Shown piece by piece: positions 26,053 to 33,731 of a stretch of DNA of 64,000 bases; position 1 is the stretch's first letter; each line of letters opens with the position of its first letter. A program made the translations under genes and the position numbers. The notes under the pieces are model-generated. The model was not told the origin of the DNA and made no database searches. It saw only the letters and a list, made by a program, of their open reading frames with translations. The stretch is from Rhodococcus wratislaviensis (GTDB lineage: Bacteria; Actinomycetota; Actinomycetes; Mycobacteriales; Mycobacteriaceae): NCBI RefSeq assembly GCF_900455735.1, contig NZ_UAUI01000022.1:186001-250000 (forward strand), given 5' to 3'.

Positions 26053-26751
26053 ATGACCGAGCGCGTCGACACACCCGGCATCGATCCCGCGGATTTCCGC
26101 GTCCACGTCGTGGCGCAGGCCATCCGGCTGTTCTCCGAGAACGGGTACGAGGCGACGACCGTCGAGCAGATCGCGTCGGCCGCGGGCGTGTCCCGGCGGA
26201 CGTTCTTCCGGCAGTTCCGCTCCAAGGAGGACGTGATCTTCGCCGATCACGAATCGCTTCTGCAGCAGGCAGGCGACTATCTGTCCACGGATTCCGACGA
26301 CCCGTGGGCGGCGGTCTGCAGGACGGCGGGCCTGGTCTTCGACCGGTTTCGCGAGAATCGGGAGCTGTCGGCCCGCCGGTACCAGGTGGTCCAGCGGGTT
26401 CCCGCCCTGCGCGACCGGGAGATCGTCACCGGGTTCCGCTACGAGCGGTTGTTCGTCGACTACCTGCGCGGCGTCGTACCCACCGAACCGGTCCTGAAGG
26501 TCATCGGATTCGCGGCCGCCGTCACCGCGTGCCACAACTTCCTGCTCCGGAACATGATCAAGGGTGACCCCGACGCGACCGCCGACGAACTGGAGCGGGC
26601 CCTCCTCGACGTGCGCCGGACGTTCGGCGTCGCTCCGGGGGCATCGACGCAGGAACAGGACGCTGTGCTGGTGGTGTCGTACCCGCCGGGAACGCCGGTT
26701 GAGGAGATCACCGGGCGTATCCAGGCCCAGCTGTCCCGGCGCCGGGGCTGA
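26053..26751 (+). CDS. TetR/AcrR family transcriptional regulator, divergent from the NRPS
   Basis: A 232-residue cytoplasmic DNA-binding repressor. The N-terminal helix-turn-helix is clear at residues about 20-60 (RLFSENGYEATTVEQIASAA, then VSRRTFFRQFRSKEDV); the C-terminal helical domain is the presumed ligand pocket and has a TetR_C-like AVTACHNFLLRN segment. The ATG is placed 7 nt after a GATACT -10 hexamer (26040-26045), which fits a leaderless transcript. Only about 120 bp separate it from the NRPS start on the other strand, and FadE25 lies downstream on the same strand. It may therefore control the NRPS, fadE or itself; the ligand is unknown. Confidence 0.9.
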   Translation: MTERVDTPGIDPADFRVHVVAQAIRLFSENGYEATTVEQIASAAGVSRRTFFRQFRSKEDVIFADHESLLQQAGDYLSTDSDDPWAAVCRTAGLVFDRFRENRELSARRYQVVQRVPALRDREIVTGFRYERLFVDYLRGVVPTEPVLKVIGFAAAVTACHNFLLRNMIKGDPDATADELERALLDVRRTFGVAPGASTQEQDAVLVVSYPPGTPVEEITGRIQAQLSRRRG

Positions 26752-26775
26752 GTGGCCGGGTGACGACAACCACCC

Positions 26776-26820
26776 TTGACTGGCACTCAGTGCCGTGGTT
26801 GACTGCACTGTAGTGGCAGT
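26776..26820 (+). promoter_or_regulatory. Operator-like palindromes in the fadE25 promoter region
   Basis: GGCACTCAGTGCC at 26782-26794 is a perfect palindrome around a central C. A second, imperfect copy (ACTGCACT...AGTGGCAGT) occupies 26802-26820. TTGACT hexamers overlap both sites (26776-26781 and 26799-26804), so a bound protein would block a -35 element. The adjacent TetR is the nearest candidate ligand, but this is inference. Confidence 0.5.
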
Positions 26821-26923
26821 AGTTTGCCGACCACGAACGTTGCGGCCCACCTGAACGACAATGACCTTGGCACGGAGTGCCTATTCAGACTCGGTGCCGT
26901 CGAGACTCAGCAAGGAGCGCCCC

Positions 26924-28084
26924 ATGGCCGGAAATCCGGACTTCGATCTGTTCAAGCTCGGTGAAGAGCACGACGAACTGCGGTCCGCGATCCGCGCGCT
27001 CTCCGAGAAGGAGATCGCACCCTACGCGAAGGAGGTCGACGAGGACGCACGCTTCCCCGAAGAGGCCCGCGTCGCCCTCGTGAACTCCGGGTTCAACGCC
27101 ATCCACGTCCCCGAGGAATACGACGGCCAGGGCGCCGACTCCGTCGCCACCTGCATCGTCATCGAAGAGGTCGCCCGCGTCTGCGGCTCCTCGTCCCTGA
27201 TCCCCGCCGTCAACAAGCTCGGCACCATGGGCCTCATCCTCAACGGGTCCGAGGAGCTCAAGCAGCAGGTCCTGCCGCAGCTCGCGTCCGGCGAGGCCAT
27301 GGCGTCCTACGCACTGTCCGAGCGTGAAGCCGGTTCGGACGCCGCCAGCATGCGCACCCGCGCCAAGGCCGACGGCGACGACTGGATCCTCAACGGCTCC
27401 AAGTGCTGGATCACCAACGGTGGCAAGTCCAGCTGGTACACCGTCATGGCCGTCACCGACGCCGACAAGGGCGCCAACGGCATCTCCGCGTTCATGGTCC
27501 ACGAGGACGACGAGGGCTTCGTCGTCGGACCGAAGGAGAAGAAGCTCGGCATCAAGGGTTCGCCCACCGCGGAGCTCTACTTCGAGAACTGCAAGGTCCC
27601 CGGCGACCGCATCATCGGCGAGCCCGGCACCGGTTTCAAGACGGCGCTGCAGACCCTCGACCACACCCGTCCCACCATCGGCGCGCAGGCAGTCGGCCTC
27701 GCGCAGGGTGCCCTCGACGCCGCTCTCGCCTACACCAAGGATCGCAAGCAGTTCGGCAAGTCGATCAGCGACTTCCAGGCCGTGCAGTTCATGCTCGCCG
27801 ACATGGCGATGAAGGTCGAGGCCGCGCGCCTCATGGTCTACACGTCCGCGGCTCGCGCCGAGCGCGGCGAGAAGAACCTCGGTTTCATCTCCGCGGCCGC
27901 CAAGTGCTTCGCCTCCGACGTCGCCATGGAGGTCACCACCGACGCCGTCCAGCTGTTCGGCGGCGCCGGCTACACCACCGACTTCCCTGTCGAGCGGATG
28001 ATGCGTGATGCGAAGATCACACAGATCTACGAAGGCACCAACCAGATCCAGCGCGTCGTGATGTCGCGTGCACTGTTGAAGTAG
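26924..28084 (+). CDS. fadE25: Acyl-CoA dehydrogenase, FadE25 type
   Basis: An FAD-dependent acyl-CoA dehydrogenase (386 aa) that forms the trans-2,3 double bond in beta-oxidation, acting in the cytosol with an electron-transfer flavoprotein. Landmarks are YALSEREAGSDAASM and WITNGGKSSWYTVMA (flavin and substrate contacts), RKQFGKSISDFQ, and the C-terminal QLFGGAGYTTDFPVERMMRD then IYEGTNQIQR, where E370 is the expected catalytic base. The sequence strongly resembles mycobacterial FadE25, a conserved and important enzyme. ATG 26924 is preferred over the upstream in-frame start because AAGGAG lies 6 nt before it and the protein then begins like the family. fadB2 follows 74 bp downstream with a palindromic element between. 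Confidence 0.93.
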   Translation: MAGNPDFDLFKLGEEHDELRSAIRALSEKEIAPYAKEVDEDARFPEEARVALVNSGFNAIHVPEEYDGQGADSVATCIVIEEVARVCGSSSLIPAVNKLGTMGLILNGSEELKQQVLPQLASGEAMASYALSEREAGSDAASMRTRAKADGDDWILNGSKCWITNGGKSSWYTVMAVTDADKGANGISAFMVHEDDEGFVVGPKEKKLGIKGSPTAELYFENCKVPGDRIIGEPGTGFKTALQTLDHTRPTIGAQAVGLAQGALDAALAYTKDRKQFGKSISDFQAVQFMLADMAMKVEAARLMVYTSAARAERGEKNLGFISAAAKCFASDVAMEVTTDAVQLFGGAGYTTDFPVERMMRDAKITQIYEGTNQIQRVVMSRALLK

Positions 28085-28141
28085 GCGGCTACGCCGCCCG
28101 TGCGTGGTTAGCGAGTCTCTGGACTCGCTAACCACGCACGG
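28082..28141. repeat. Palindromic element copy 1, starting at the fadE25 stop codon
   Basis: Arms 28098-28117 and 28122-28141 are perfect 20-nt inverted repeats (CCGTGCGTGGTTAGCGAGTC) around a TCTG loop. A smaller hairpin, GGCGGC-TAC-GCCGCC (28084-28098), precedes it, and the fadE25 TAG is its first part. A second copy, with the loop reverse-complemented, follows ilvD at 42944-42991. It could act as a transcription terminator or mRNA-stabilising hairpin; no T-run follows, and fadB2 continues on the same strand. Confidence 0.8.
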
Positions 28142-28158
28142 CTACGTGAGGAGAATTT

Positions 28159-29007
28159 GTGGAACTAGTAGGCGTGATCGGCGGCGGCACCATGGGTGCC
28201 GGCATCGCCGAGGTATGCATCAAGGCCGGCAGCTCGGTTCTCATCCTCGAGACCAAGCCGGAATTCGCCGAGGCCGCGCAGGCCCGGATCGAGAAGTCCC
28301 TGGCCCGCGGGGTCAAGGCGGGCAAACTCGACCAGGACGCCGCGGACGCCGCGCTCGCCCGCGTGCGGGTCACCCTCGACATCGAGGACTTCGCGGACCG
28401 CGACCTCGTGATCGAGGCGGCACCGGAGATCGAGTCCCTCAAGGTCGACATCTTCCAGAAGCTCGACAAGATCGTGAAGCCGTCGGGCATCCTGGCGTCC
28501 AACACGTCGTCCATCCCGCTGATCAAGATGGCCAACGCCACGCAGCGTCCCGGGCAGGTCGTCGGTGTCCACTTCTTCAACCCGGTGCCGGTGATGCCGC
28601 TGGTGGAGATCGTGGTCAGCCTGGTCACGTCGGAGGAGACCGTCCTCGCGGTCACCGACTACGCGAAGAACACGCTGCGCAAGAAGACGGTGCGGGCCGG
28701 TGACCGTGCGGGTTTCATCGTGAACGCGCTGCTCATCCCGTACCTCACGTCGGCGGTCCGGATGCTGGAGTCGGGTTACGCCACCGCCGAGGACATCGAC
28801 GAGGCCATGAAGGGCGGCTGCGGCTACCCGATGGGCCCGCTGACGCTGATCGACACCGTCGGCCTCGACATCACCCTCGCCGCGGCGGAGTCGCTGTACG
28901 CGGAGTTCGCGGAGCCGCACTACGCTCCCCCGACGCTGCTCAAGCGCAAGGTGGACGCCGGACACCTCGGCAAGAAGAGCGGCAAGGGCTTCTACGACTA
29001 CAGCTGA
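28159..29007 (+). CDS. fadB2: 3-hydroxyacyl-CoA (3-hydroxybutyryl-CoA) dehydrogenase, FadB2 type
   Basis: An NAD(P)-dependent 3-hydroxyacyl-CoA dehydrogenase (282 aa) interconverting 3-hydroxyacyl- and 3-ketoacyl-CoA, one step after an acyl-CoA dehydrogenase and hydratase. The N-terminal Rossmann glycines are seen in VGVIGGGTMGAGIAEV. The catalytic region VGVHFFNPVPVMPLVEIV contains the expected H138, and the C-terminal domain has GFIVNALLIPYL and GCGYPMGPLTLIDTVGLD. Length and motifs match mycobacterial FadB2. GTG 28159 follows GAGGAG. The gene ends by overlapping the convergent methyltransferase by 10 nt. Confidence 0.93.
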   Translation: MELVGVIGGGTMGAGIAEVCIKAGSSVLILETKPEFAEAAQARIEKSLARGVKAGKLDQDAADAALARVRVTLDIEDFADRDLVIEAAPEIESLKVDIFQKLDKIVKPSGILASNTSSIPLIKMANATQRPGQVVGVHFFNPVPVMPLVEIVVSLVTSEETVLAVTDYAKNTLRKKTVRAGDRAGFIVNALLIPYLTSAVRMLESGYATAEDIDEAMKGGCGYPMGPLTLIDTVGLDITLAAAESLYAEFAEPHYAPPTLLKRKVDAGHLGKKSGKGFYDYS

Positions 29008-29894
29008 TCACGCCCCTCCGGAAGCCCGTCGCGCTGTCGCGGCGGGCTTTCGCCATTCTTGACCGCAAATCCCATGTAGGAGATGGCCGTGCTCCTGATC
29101 TGCCCGAAGTCGAGTCGGCGGCTCAACTCCCCGTAACTGAGCCGTGTTCCGCCGGCCCGCGCGAGGTCGAGGAGCCGGAGAGGATTCTTCGACCGCGGGC
29201 CGAGCCCGACGAACTCGCCGAGCCGCAGCCCGTGCCGCTCCATGATCGGAGCCAGTTCCGCGGGACGGATACACATCGACCAGTCGTGGATGGGAGTGTC
29301 GAACATCCGGGTCATCCGCCACTCCTGCATGATCTTGATCGCGACGAGCTTGCTGGCGAACGTGCGGTTGATGGTGTCGAACAGGTAGAGGCCACCGGGT
29401 TTCAGCGCGCGGGACGTCTCGGCGATCACACCGTCGAGATCCGACACGTGCTCGAGGACGTCGCAGCAGTAGACGACGTCGAACGCGGCATCCGGCACCG
29501 GCAGTTGCTCGCCCGACCCGATGCGGTACTCGATGTCGAGTGCCGAGCCGGCTGCGTGACGCCGCGCGGTGTCGACCGACACCGGGGACGGATCGATGCC
29601 CGTCACCCGGAACCCGATGCGGGTGAACTCCTCCGCGAGAAACCCGCCGCCCGACCCGACGTCGAGGGCGCGGAGTCCGCGATGATCATGACCGACCGTC
29701 TCGCCGAGCACCTTGCGGAAGTAGGCGAATCGTCCCGGCGTCAGGCTTCCGTGCAGCAGGTTGAGTGGGTTCTCTTCCTCCCACCACGACTCCCCCACGC
29801 GGTTGTAGACGTCGTTGTCGATGACCAAGCGGACCACCCCTTCTCTGCCGAGAGCACAGCGACGACCTCCAGCCTTCTCCTGCGCGTCGGTCAC
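28998..29894 (-). CDS. UbiG-like class I SAM-dependent methyltransferase
   Basis: A soluble methyltransferase (298 aa with the GTG 29894 start). The SAM-binding core is clear: ALDVGSGGGFLAEEF (motif I), VTGIDPSPVSVDTAR, then FDVVYCCDVLEHVSDL and LKPGGLYLFDTINRT. The N-terminal YNRVGESWWEEENPLNLLH and overall layout resemble the UbiG/COQ3 quinone O-methyltransferase family, but the substrate here is unknown. The first 20 or so residues look non-conserved; a GTG or TTG about 60-75 nt inside the frame (before VIDNDVYNRV) is an alternative start. It is convergent with fadB2 and divergent from a membrane protein. Confidence 0.85.
   Translation of the reverse strand: MTDAQEKAGGRRCALGREGVVRLVIDNDVYNRVGESWWEEENPLNLLHGSLTPGRFAYFRKVLGETVGHDHRGLRALDVGSGGGFLAEEFTRIGFRVTGIDPSPVSVDTARRHAAGSALDIEYRIGSGEQLPVPDAAFDVVYCCDVLEHVSDLDGVIAETSRALKPGGLYLFDTINRTFASKLVAIKIMQEWRMTRMFDTPIHDWSMCIRPAELAPIMERHGLRLGEFVGLGPRSKNPLRLLDLARAGGTRLSYGELSRRLDFGQIRSTAISYMGFAVKNGESPPRQRDGLPEGRDQL
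29022..29049 (+). terminator. Intrinsic terminator-like hairpin for fadB2, inside the convergent methyltransferase gene
   Basis: AAGCCCGTCGC (29022-29032) pairs with GCGGCGGGCTT (29039-29049) through 11 bp with one G-U, loop GCTGTC, followed by a short T stretch. It sits 15 nt past the fadB2 stop, within the last codons of the gene on the opposite strand. Confidence 0.65.
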
Positions 29895-29928
29895 TTCAAG
29901 GCCGGTGCCCGTACGCGATGCTCAGGAG

Positions 29929-31173
29929 ATGACATTCAGGATCTCGCACGTCTTCCTGCTGCTGGGCGGGTTCGTCGCGGGAATTGCGTTGACGTCCACC
30001 ACGTCCAGTGATTTCGCGTTCGTGGTCGGCGGCGACCGCCTGGACGCGTTGTATGCCGGTCCGGCCGCAGGCGCCTCCCTCGCCGCGATCGTCGGCGTCC
30101 TGGTGGCAGCGCTGGTGCGTGCCCGCCGGATCCTGTCGACGCTGTCGTTCGCCGGTCTCGCGCTGCTGGGTGTCGCTCCGGCGACGGGGCCGTGGGATTT
30201 CGAGGTGTATCTCGGCGGAGTCGGTGCGGGCCTTCTGCTCGGCGGACTCGTCGGACTGTGCGCCACCGCCGACCGGGCGTGGTTGCAGACCGCACTCGCG
30301 GCGGGGGTTCTCACCGGATTCCTCCTCGCCGGCCCGATCGACCACTTCTGGACGTCGGCTCCCCGGCGTTACGCGGACTACCTTCCGGAACCCCTGTTCG
30401 AGCCGGTGACACTGACCCTCCTCGTGCTCACGGCCGTGGTTCTGGCCGTCACGCTCGCGTCAGGCGACCTCGGTGAGCGGACGGAGGTCGCAGTGAGCGG
30501 GCGCGCCCTCGTCGTCGGGATCGTTCTGCCGCTGGTCGGGCTGGTGCTGTACTGGTGGTTCGTCCGTCGTGTCTGGAACGTGGGCTCCGACGGTGCGATG
30601 CAGGTTCGGTGGATGTTCGGACTCGTCCTCGTCGTGGTGGTGATCGCCGCCTCGCTGTGGTTGGAGGGCCGCACCGGGATCGTGTTGCTCGCCGCGATGG
30701 CGTTCGTCGCCGCGGGGGACATAGGCGTGGCGGCGTTCCCGGACTCCTGGCCGTGGCTGCTGGTGGCCGCGGCGCTCGTGCTGACGGGTGCCGTGCTCGG
30801 CAGGCGCTTCCCTCAGCCGGTGTCCGGCATCGCGGCGCTCGCAGTCGTGGCCGCGTCGGCGTTGTTCGAGAACCCACCGTGGGACACCGTGCATTTCGGT
30901 GCGACGTGGCTCCTCCTGCCGCTCGCGGCCTCGTACGCGGTCGCGTCGAGTCTGCCGTCGAGCGAACCGGTCTCCGCGACGTCGCTGGCGGCCCCGGCCG
31001 CGCTGGCGGTCCCGCTGATCGCCGACTACGGGTGGACGGCGTACGCGCCGCTCGCCGGATCCGAGAGCACGCTGGGGCCGGACTCGTGGGCGTGGACATC
31101 GACCGGATTGTCCGTGGCTGCCGTGGTCGCGTGCGGTGGCGCCGCCGCCTACCTCGGACAACGTCCCTCCTGA
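29929..31173 (+). CDS. Polytopic membrane protein of unknown function
   Basis: A 414-residue protein made almost entirely of hydrophobic segments (about ten to twelve membrane helices), for example HVFLLLGGFVAGIAL near the N-terminus and TLTLLVLTAVVLAVTLA mid-protein. I recognise no transporter or enzyme motif. The start is uncertain: ATG 29929 has GGAG directly against it, and an in-frame GTG at 29905 is an alternative. It is divergent from the methyltransferase and followed, after an operator-bearing gap, by an MFS permease. Confidence 0.8.
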   Translation: MTFRISHVFLLLGGFVAGIALTSTTSSDFAFVVGGDRLDALYAGPAAGASLAAIVGVLVAALVRARRILSTLSFAGLALLGVAPATGPWDFEVYLGGVGAGLLLGGLVGLCATADRAWLQTALAAGVLTGFLLAGPIDHFWTSAPRRYADYLPEPLFEPVTLTLLVLTAVVLAVTLASGDLGERTEVAVSGRALVVGIVLPLVGLVLYWWFVRRVWNVGSDGAMQVRWMFGLVLVVVVIAASLWLEGRTGIVLLAAMAFVAAGDIGVAAFPDSWPWLLVAAALVLTGAVLGRRFPQPVSGIAALAVVAASALFENPPWDTVHFGATWLLLPLAASYAVASSLPSSEPVSATSLAAPAALAVPLIADYGWTAYAPLAGSESTLGPDSWAWTSTGLSVAAVVACGGAAAYLGQRPS

Positions 31174-31194
31174 GCTCATTGCACGATACACATG

Positions 31195-31229
31195 TTGTGC
31201 ACCATGCATACGCTGTGTATGGTGCACAA
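31195..31229 (+). promoter_or_regulatory. Inverted-repeat operator upstream of the MFS gene
   Basis: TTGTGCACCAT (31195-31205) and ATGGTGCACAA (31219-31229) are perfect 11-bp arms 13 nt apart. A nested CATAC/GTATG pair (31207-31211, 31217-31221) lies between them. The site ends 30 nt before the MFS start codon, a typical place for a TetR or MarR repressor. No regulator gene adjoins it. Confidence 0.65.
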
Positions 31230-31259
31230 ATTGTGTTTCGCAGAGTTGAGGAGATTCGT

Positions 31260-32708
31260 GTGGACAGTCCGACGCCCGCCGTCCGCCCGGGCGGCCTCGT
31301 CGCCGTGCTGGCATTCACCGGCATCGTCGCCGCACTCATGCAGACCCTCGTGGTGCCGCTGATCGGCGACCTCCCCCGACTGCTCGACACGACCGCCTCC
31401 AACGCGTCCTGGGTGATCACCGCGACGCTGCTCGCCGGCGCCGTGGCGACACCGGTCACCGGACGTCTCGGCGACCTGTACGGCAAGCGGCGAATGATGT
31501 TGATCTGCACCGTGCCGCTCGTCCTCGGCTCGGTGGTCTGTGCACTCGCGACGTCCCTGGCCCCGATGGTGATCGGCCGAGGGCTGCAGGGCATCGGAGT
31601 GGGCATGATTCCGCTGGGAATCAGCGCACTGCGGGACCTGCTGCCACCCGAGCGCCTGCACTCCTCCATCGCCTTGATGAGCTCGTCGATGGGCATCGGC
31701 GGTGCCCTCGGTCTGCCGCTCGCCGCAACGGTCGCCGAGAACTCGAGCTGGCGCGCGCTGTTCTGGGGCGCCGCCGGGCTCAGCGCGCTGATCGCCGTGC
31801 TGCTCTGGTTCTTCGTGCCTGCCACGCCCGTCCACGGACCCGCGGCCCGCTTCGATCCCATCGGGGCAGTCGGACTGGGAGTCGGACTGGTGTCCCTCCT
31901 GCTGGCCGTATCCAAGGGCGCCGACTGGGGCTGGACGAGCAGTACCACCCTCGGCCTGTTCGCGACCACGGTCATCGCGTTGACGGCCTGGGGCTGGTGG
32001 GAACTCCGCACTCCCGAACCACTGGTCGACCTGCGGGTGATCGCCGGCCGTCAGGTGCTGCTGACCAACGCCGCGTCCGTCGTGGTCGGCTTCGCCATGT
32101 ACGCCCAGTCCTTGATCGTTCCGCAGCTCCTGCAGTTGCCGACGTCGACGGGATACGGCCTGGGACAGTCGATGCTGGCCATGGGCCTGTGGATGGCCCC
32201 CTCGGGCCTGATGATGATGGCAGTGTCCCCCTTCGGGGCCCGCTTGTCGTCCACCCGCGGACCGAAGGTCACCCTGCTCGTCGGAAGCCTCGTCATCGCG
32301 CTCGGCTACGGGTCGTCGATGTTCCTGATGGGGTCGACGTGGGGCCTGGTCGTGGTGACCTGCATCTGCGGCTCGGGAGTCGGACTGGCCTACGGCGCGA
32401 TGCCCGCCCTGGTGATGAGCGCCGTGCCGCAATCCGCCACCGCGTCCGCCAACAGCGTCAATTCCCTGATGCGCTCGGTCGGTACCGCAGTGTCCGCGGC
32501 CGTCGTCGGAGTGGTCCTGGCCCAGATGAGCGTCCAGGTCGCCGGCCACACCCTGCCCACCGAGGGCGGCTTCCGAACAGGCCTGTTGATCGGTTGCGGT
32601 GTCGCACTCGCCGCCGCGGCCATCACGCTGGCCATCCCCACCCACCGCGCCACCCCCGCGGCGCCGAATTCGATCACCCCCGAACCGCTCGCCCCGTCGA
32701 AGGTGTAG
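31260..32708 (+). CDS. MFS drug-efflux permease, DHA2 (14-helix) family
   Basis: A 482-residue inner-membrane proton-driven exporter. It shows the family patterns WVITATLLAGAVATPVTGRLGDLYGKRR (helices 2-3 with motif A) and GRGLQGIGVGMIPLGISALRD, with about 14 hydrophobic stretches and a conserved LMRSVGTAVSAAVVG near the end. GTG 31260 is chosen because GAGGAG lies 6 nt upstream and the protein then starts just before the first helix. The palindromic operator directly upstream suggests inducible expression. The substrate cannot be told from sequence. Confidence 0.92.
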   Translation: MDSPTPAVRPGGLVAVLAFTGIVAALMQTLVVPLIGDLPRLLDTTASNASWVITATLLAGAVATPVTGRLGDLYGKRRMMLICTVPLVLGSVVCALATSLAPMVIGRGLQGIGVGMIPLGISALRDLLPPERLHSSIALMSSSMGIGGALGLPLAATVAENSSWRALFWGAAGLSALIAVLLWFFVPATPVHGPAARFDPIGAVGLGVGLVSLLLAVSKGADWGWTSSTTLGLFATTVIALTAWGWWELRTPEPLVDLRVIAGRQVLLTNAASVVVGFAMYAQSLIVPQLLQLPTSTGYGLGQSMLAMGLWMAPSGLMMMAVSPFGARLSSTRGPKVTLLVGSLVIALGYGSSMFLMGSTWGLVVVTCICGSGVGLAYGAMPALVMSAVPQSATASANSVNSLMRSVGTAVSAAVVGVVLAQMSVQVAGHTLPTEGGFRTGLLIGCGVALAAAAITLAIPTHRATPAAPNSITPEPLAPSKV

Positions 32709-32723
32709 ACCGTTGCCGGTTGC

Positions 32724-33143
32724 CTACTTGTGGAGGGCGTACCCCGCCACGGGGTTGCCGTTGATGTAGACGGTGCCCTCGTAGGTCCCGTCGGGCCTCG
32801 GGGTGATCCGGTCGGTCAGGAAAGGCAACCCGGAGGGGCTGTAGTCGGTGACGAGGGAACCGCTCGCTTCCGGAGTGGTCATGCCGAAGATGTACGGGAA
32901 GAACACCCCGAAGTTGTCCATGACCCACCCGGGTCCGAACGTCTTGCCCTTCCAGATCAGGTCGCCACCGAGAACATTGGTGGTGCCGAGGTATGTCCCG
33001 GCAGGCAACGGGACCGGCATCGGCGCGGGTAGCGGCGGCGGCATGGGTGCCGGCACCGGGTCTGCTGCGGCCGTCCCCGCGGCGAAGAAAGACAGGCCGG
33101 CCACCGCGACGGCCCCGACCGCGACCTTGCGCATGATGTCCAT
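32724..33143 (-). CDS. Small secreted protein, Pro-rich N-terminus
   Basis: A 139-residue protein with a clear signal peptide (MDIMRKVAVGAVAVAGLSFF then AAGTAAADP as the likely cleavage region). A short PVPAPMPPPLPAPMP proline/alanine stretch follows, then a domain with GTYLGTTNVLGGDLIWKGK and YEGTVYINGNPVAGYALHK. I do not recognise the domain; such proteins are common in mycolate-bearing actinobacteria. ATG 33143 has GGAG 5 nt upstream. It is convergent with the MFS gene. Confidence 0.8.
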   Translation of the reverse strand: MDIMRKVAVGAVAVAGLSFFAAGTAAADPVPAPMPPPLPAPMPVPLPAGTYLGTTNVLGGDLIWKGKTFGPGWVMDNFGVFFPYIFGMTTPEASGSLVTDYSPSGLPFLTDRITPRPDGTYEGTVYINGNPVAGYALHK

Positions 33144-33196
33144 GAGTTCTCCGTATATCGAGGTGCGTGGCGGAAAGTGTCGCACGGACAGGGCCG

Positions 33197-33652
33197 TCAC
33201 AGGGCGAGTGTGAAGAAGATGCTGTTCGGATCGTTGCCGTAGTCCCCGAACGGGGGGCATTCGGTGAAGCCGTACTCGGAGTACAGACGCCTGGCCGGGG
33301 CGAAGAAGTCCTCGGTGCCGGTCTCGAGGTTGAGCCGGACGTACCCGCGTGCCCGCGCCTCGTCGACCAGGTGCGCGAGGAGCCGGGTGGCTACTCCCCG
33401 CCCGCGCGCCTCGGTGGCCGTCCGCATCGACTTGATCTCGCCTTCGGCCGGCGAGAGCTCACGCAGAGCCACGGTGCCCAGCACGGCCTCCTCGTCCCAC
33501 AGCGTCCACACAGTGACCGACGGGTCCCGCAAACCGGGCAGGTCGAGGGCGTGCACGCTTTCGGGCGGCGACGTCGCACGCATGTCCGCCAGGTGCTCGG
33601 CCAGCAGTCCGTGCACGGCCGCGCGGGACAGGTCGTCGACTTCGATGTACAC
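33197..33652 (-). CDS. GNAT-family N-acetyltransferase
   Basis: A 151-residue acetyl-CoA-dependent acetyltransferase of unknown acceptor. The start of the mature frame (VYIEVDDLSRAAVHGLL, then SPPESVHALDLP) matches the YsnE-like subfamily. The acetyl-CoA loop is ATEARGRGVATRLLAHLVDEA, followed by YVRLNLETGTEDFFAPARRLY and YGFTECPPFGDY. GTG 33652 is preferred over longer starts because family similarity begins there and a CATACT -10 hexamer ends 7 nt before it, suggesting a leaderless message. It is divergent from an MFS gene. Confidence 0.88.
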   Translation of the reverse strand: MYIEVDDLSRAAVHGLLAEHLADMRATSPPESVHALDLPGLRDPSVTVWTLWDEEAVLGTVALRELSPAEGEIKSMRTATEARGRGVATRLLAHLVDEARARGYVRLNLETGTEDFFAPARRLYSEYGFTECPPFGDYGNDPNSIFFTLAL

Positions 33653-33731
33653 GTGCTCGAGTATGCCGAAGCCGGCGCGAGAAATCGCAACGAGCACCGC
33701 ACCGGCCCGGACCGCGGCGCACCATGGGGAG

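Noticed and set aside
26885..28135. 416-codon antisense frame opposite fadE25
   Set aside because: Its composition is a Val/Gly/Glu/Leu shadow of a well-supported enzyme gene on the other strand.
30449..32011. 520-codon antisense frame across the membrane protein and MFS genes
   Set aside because: No motifs; it spans two real genes and their promoter.
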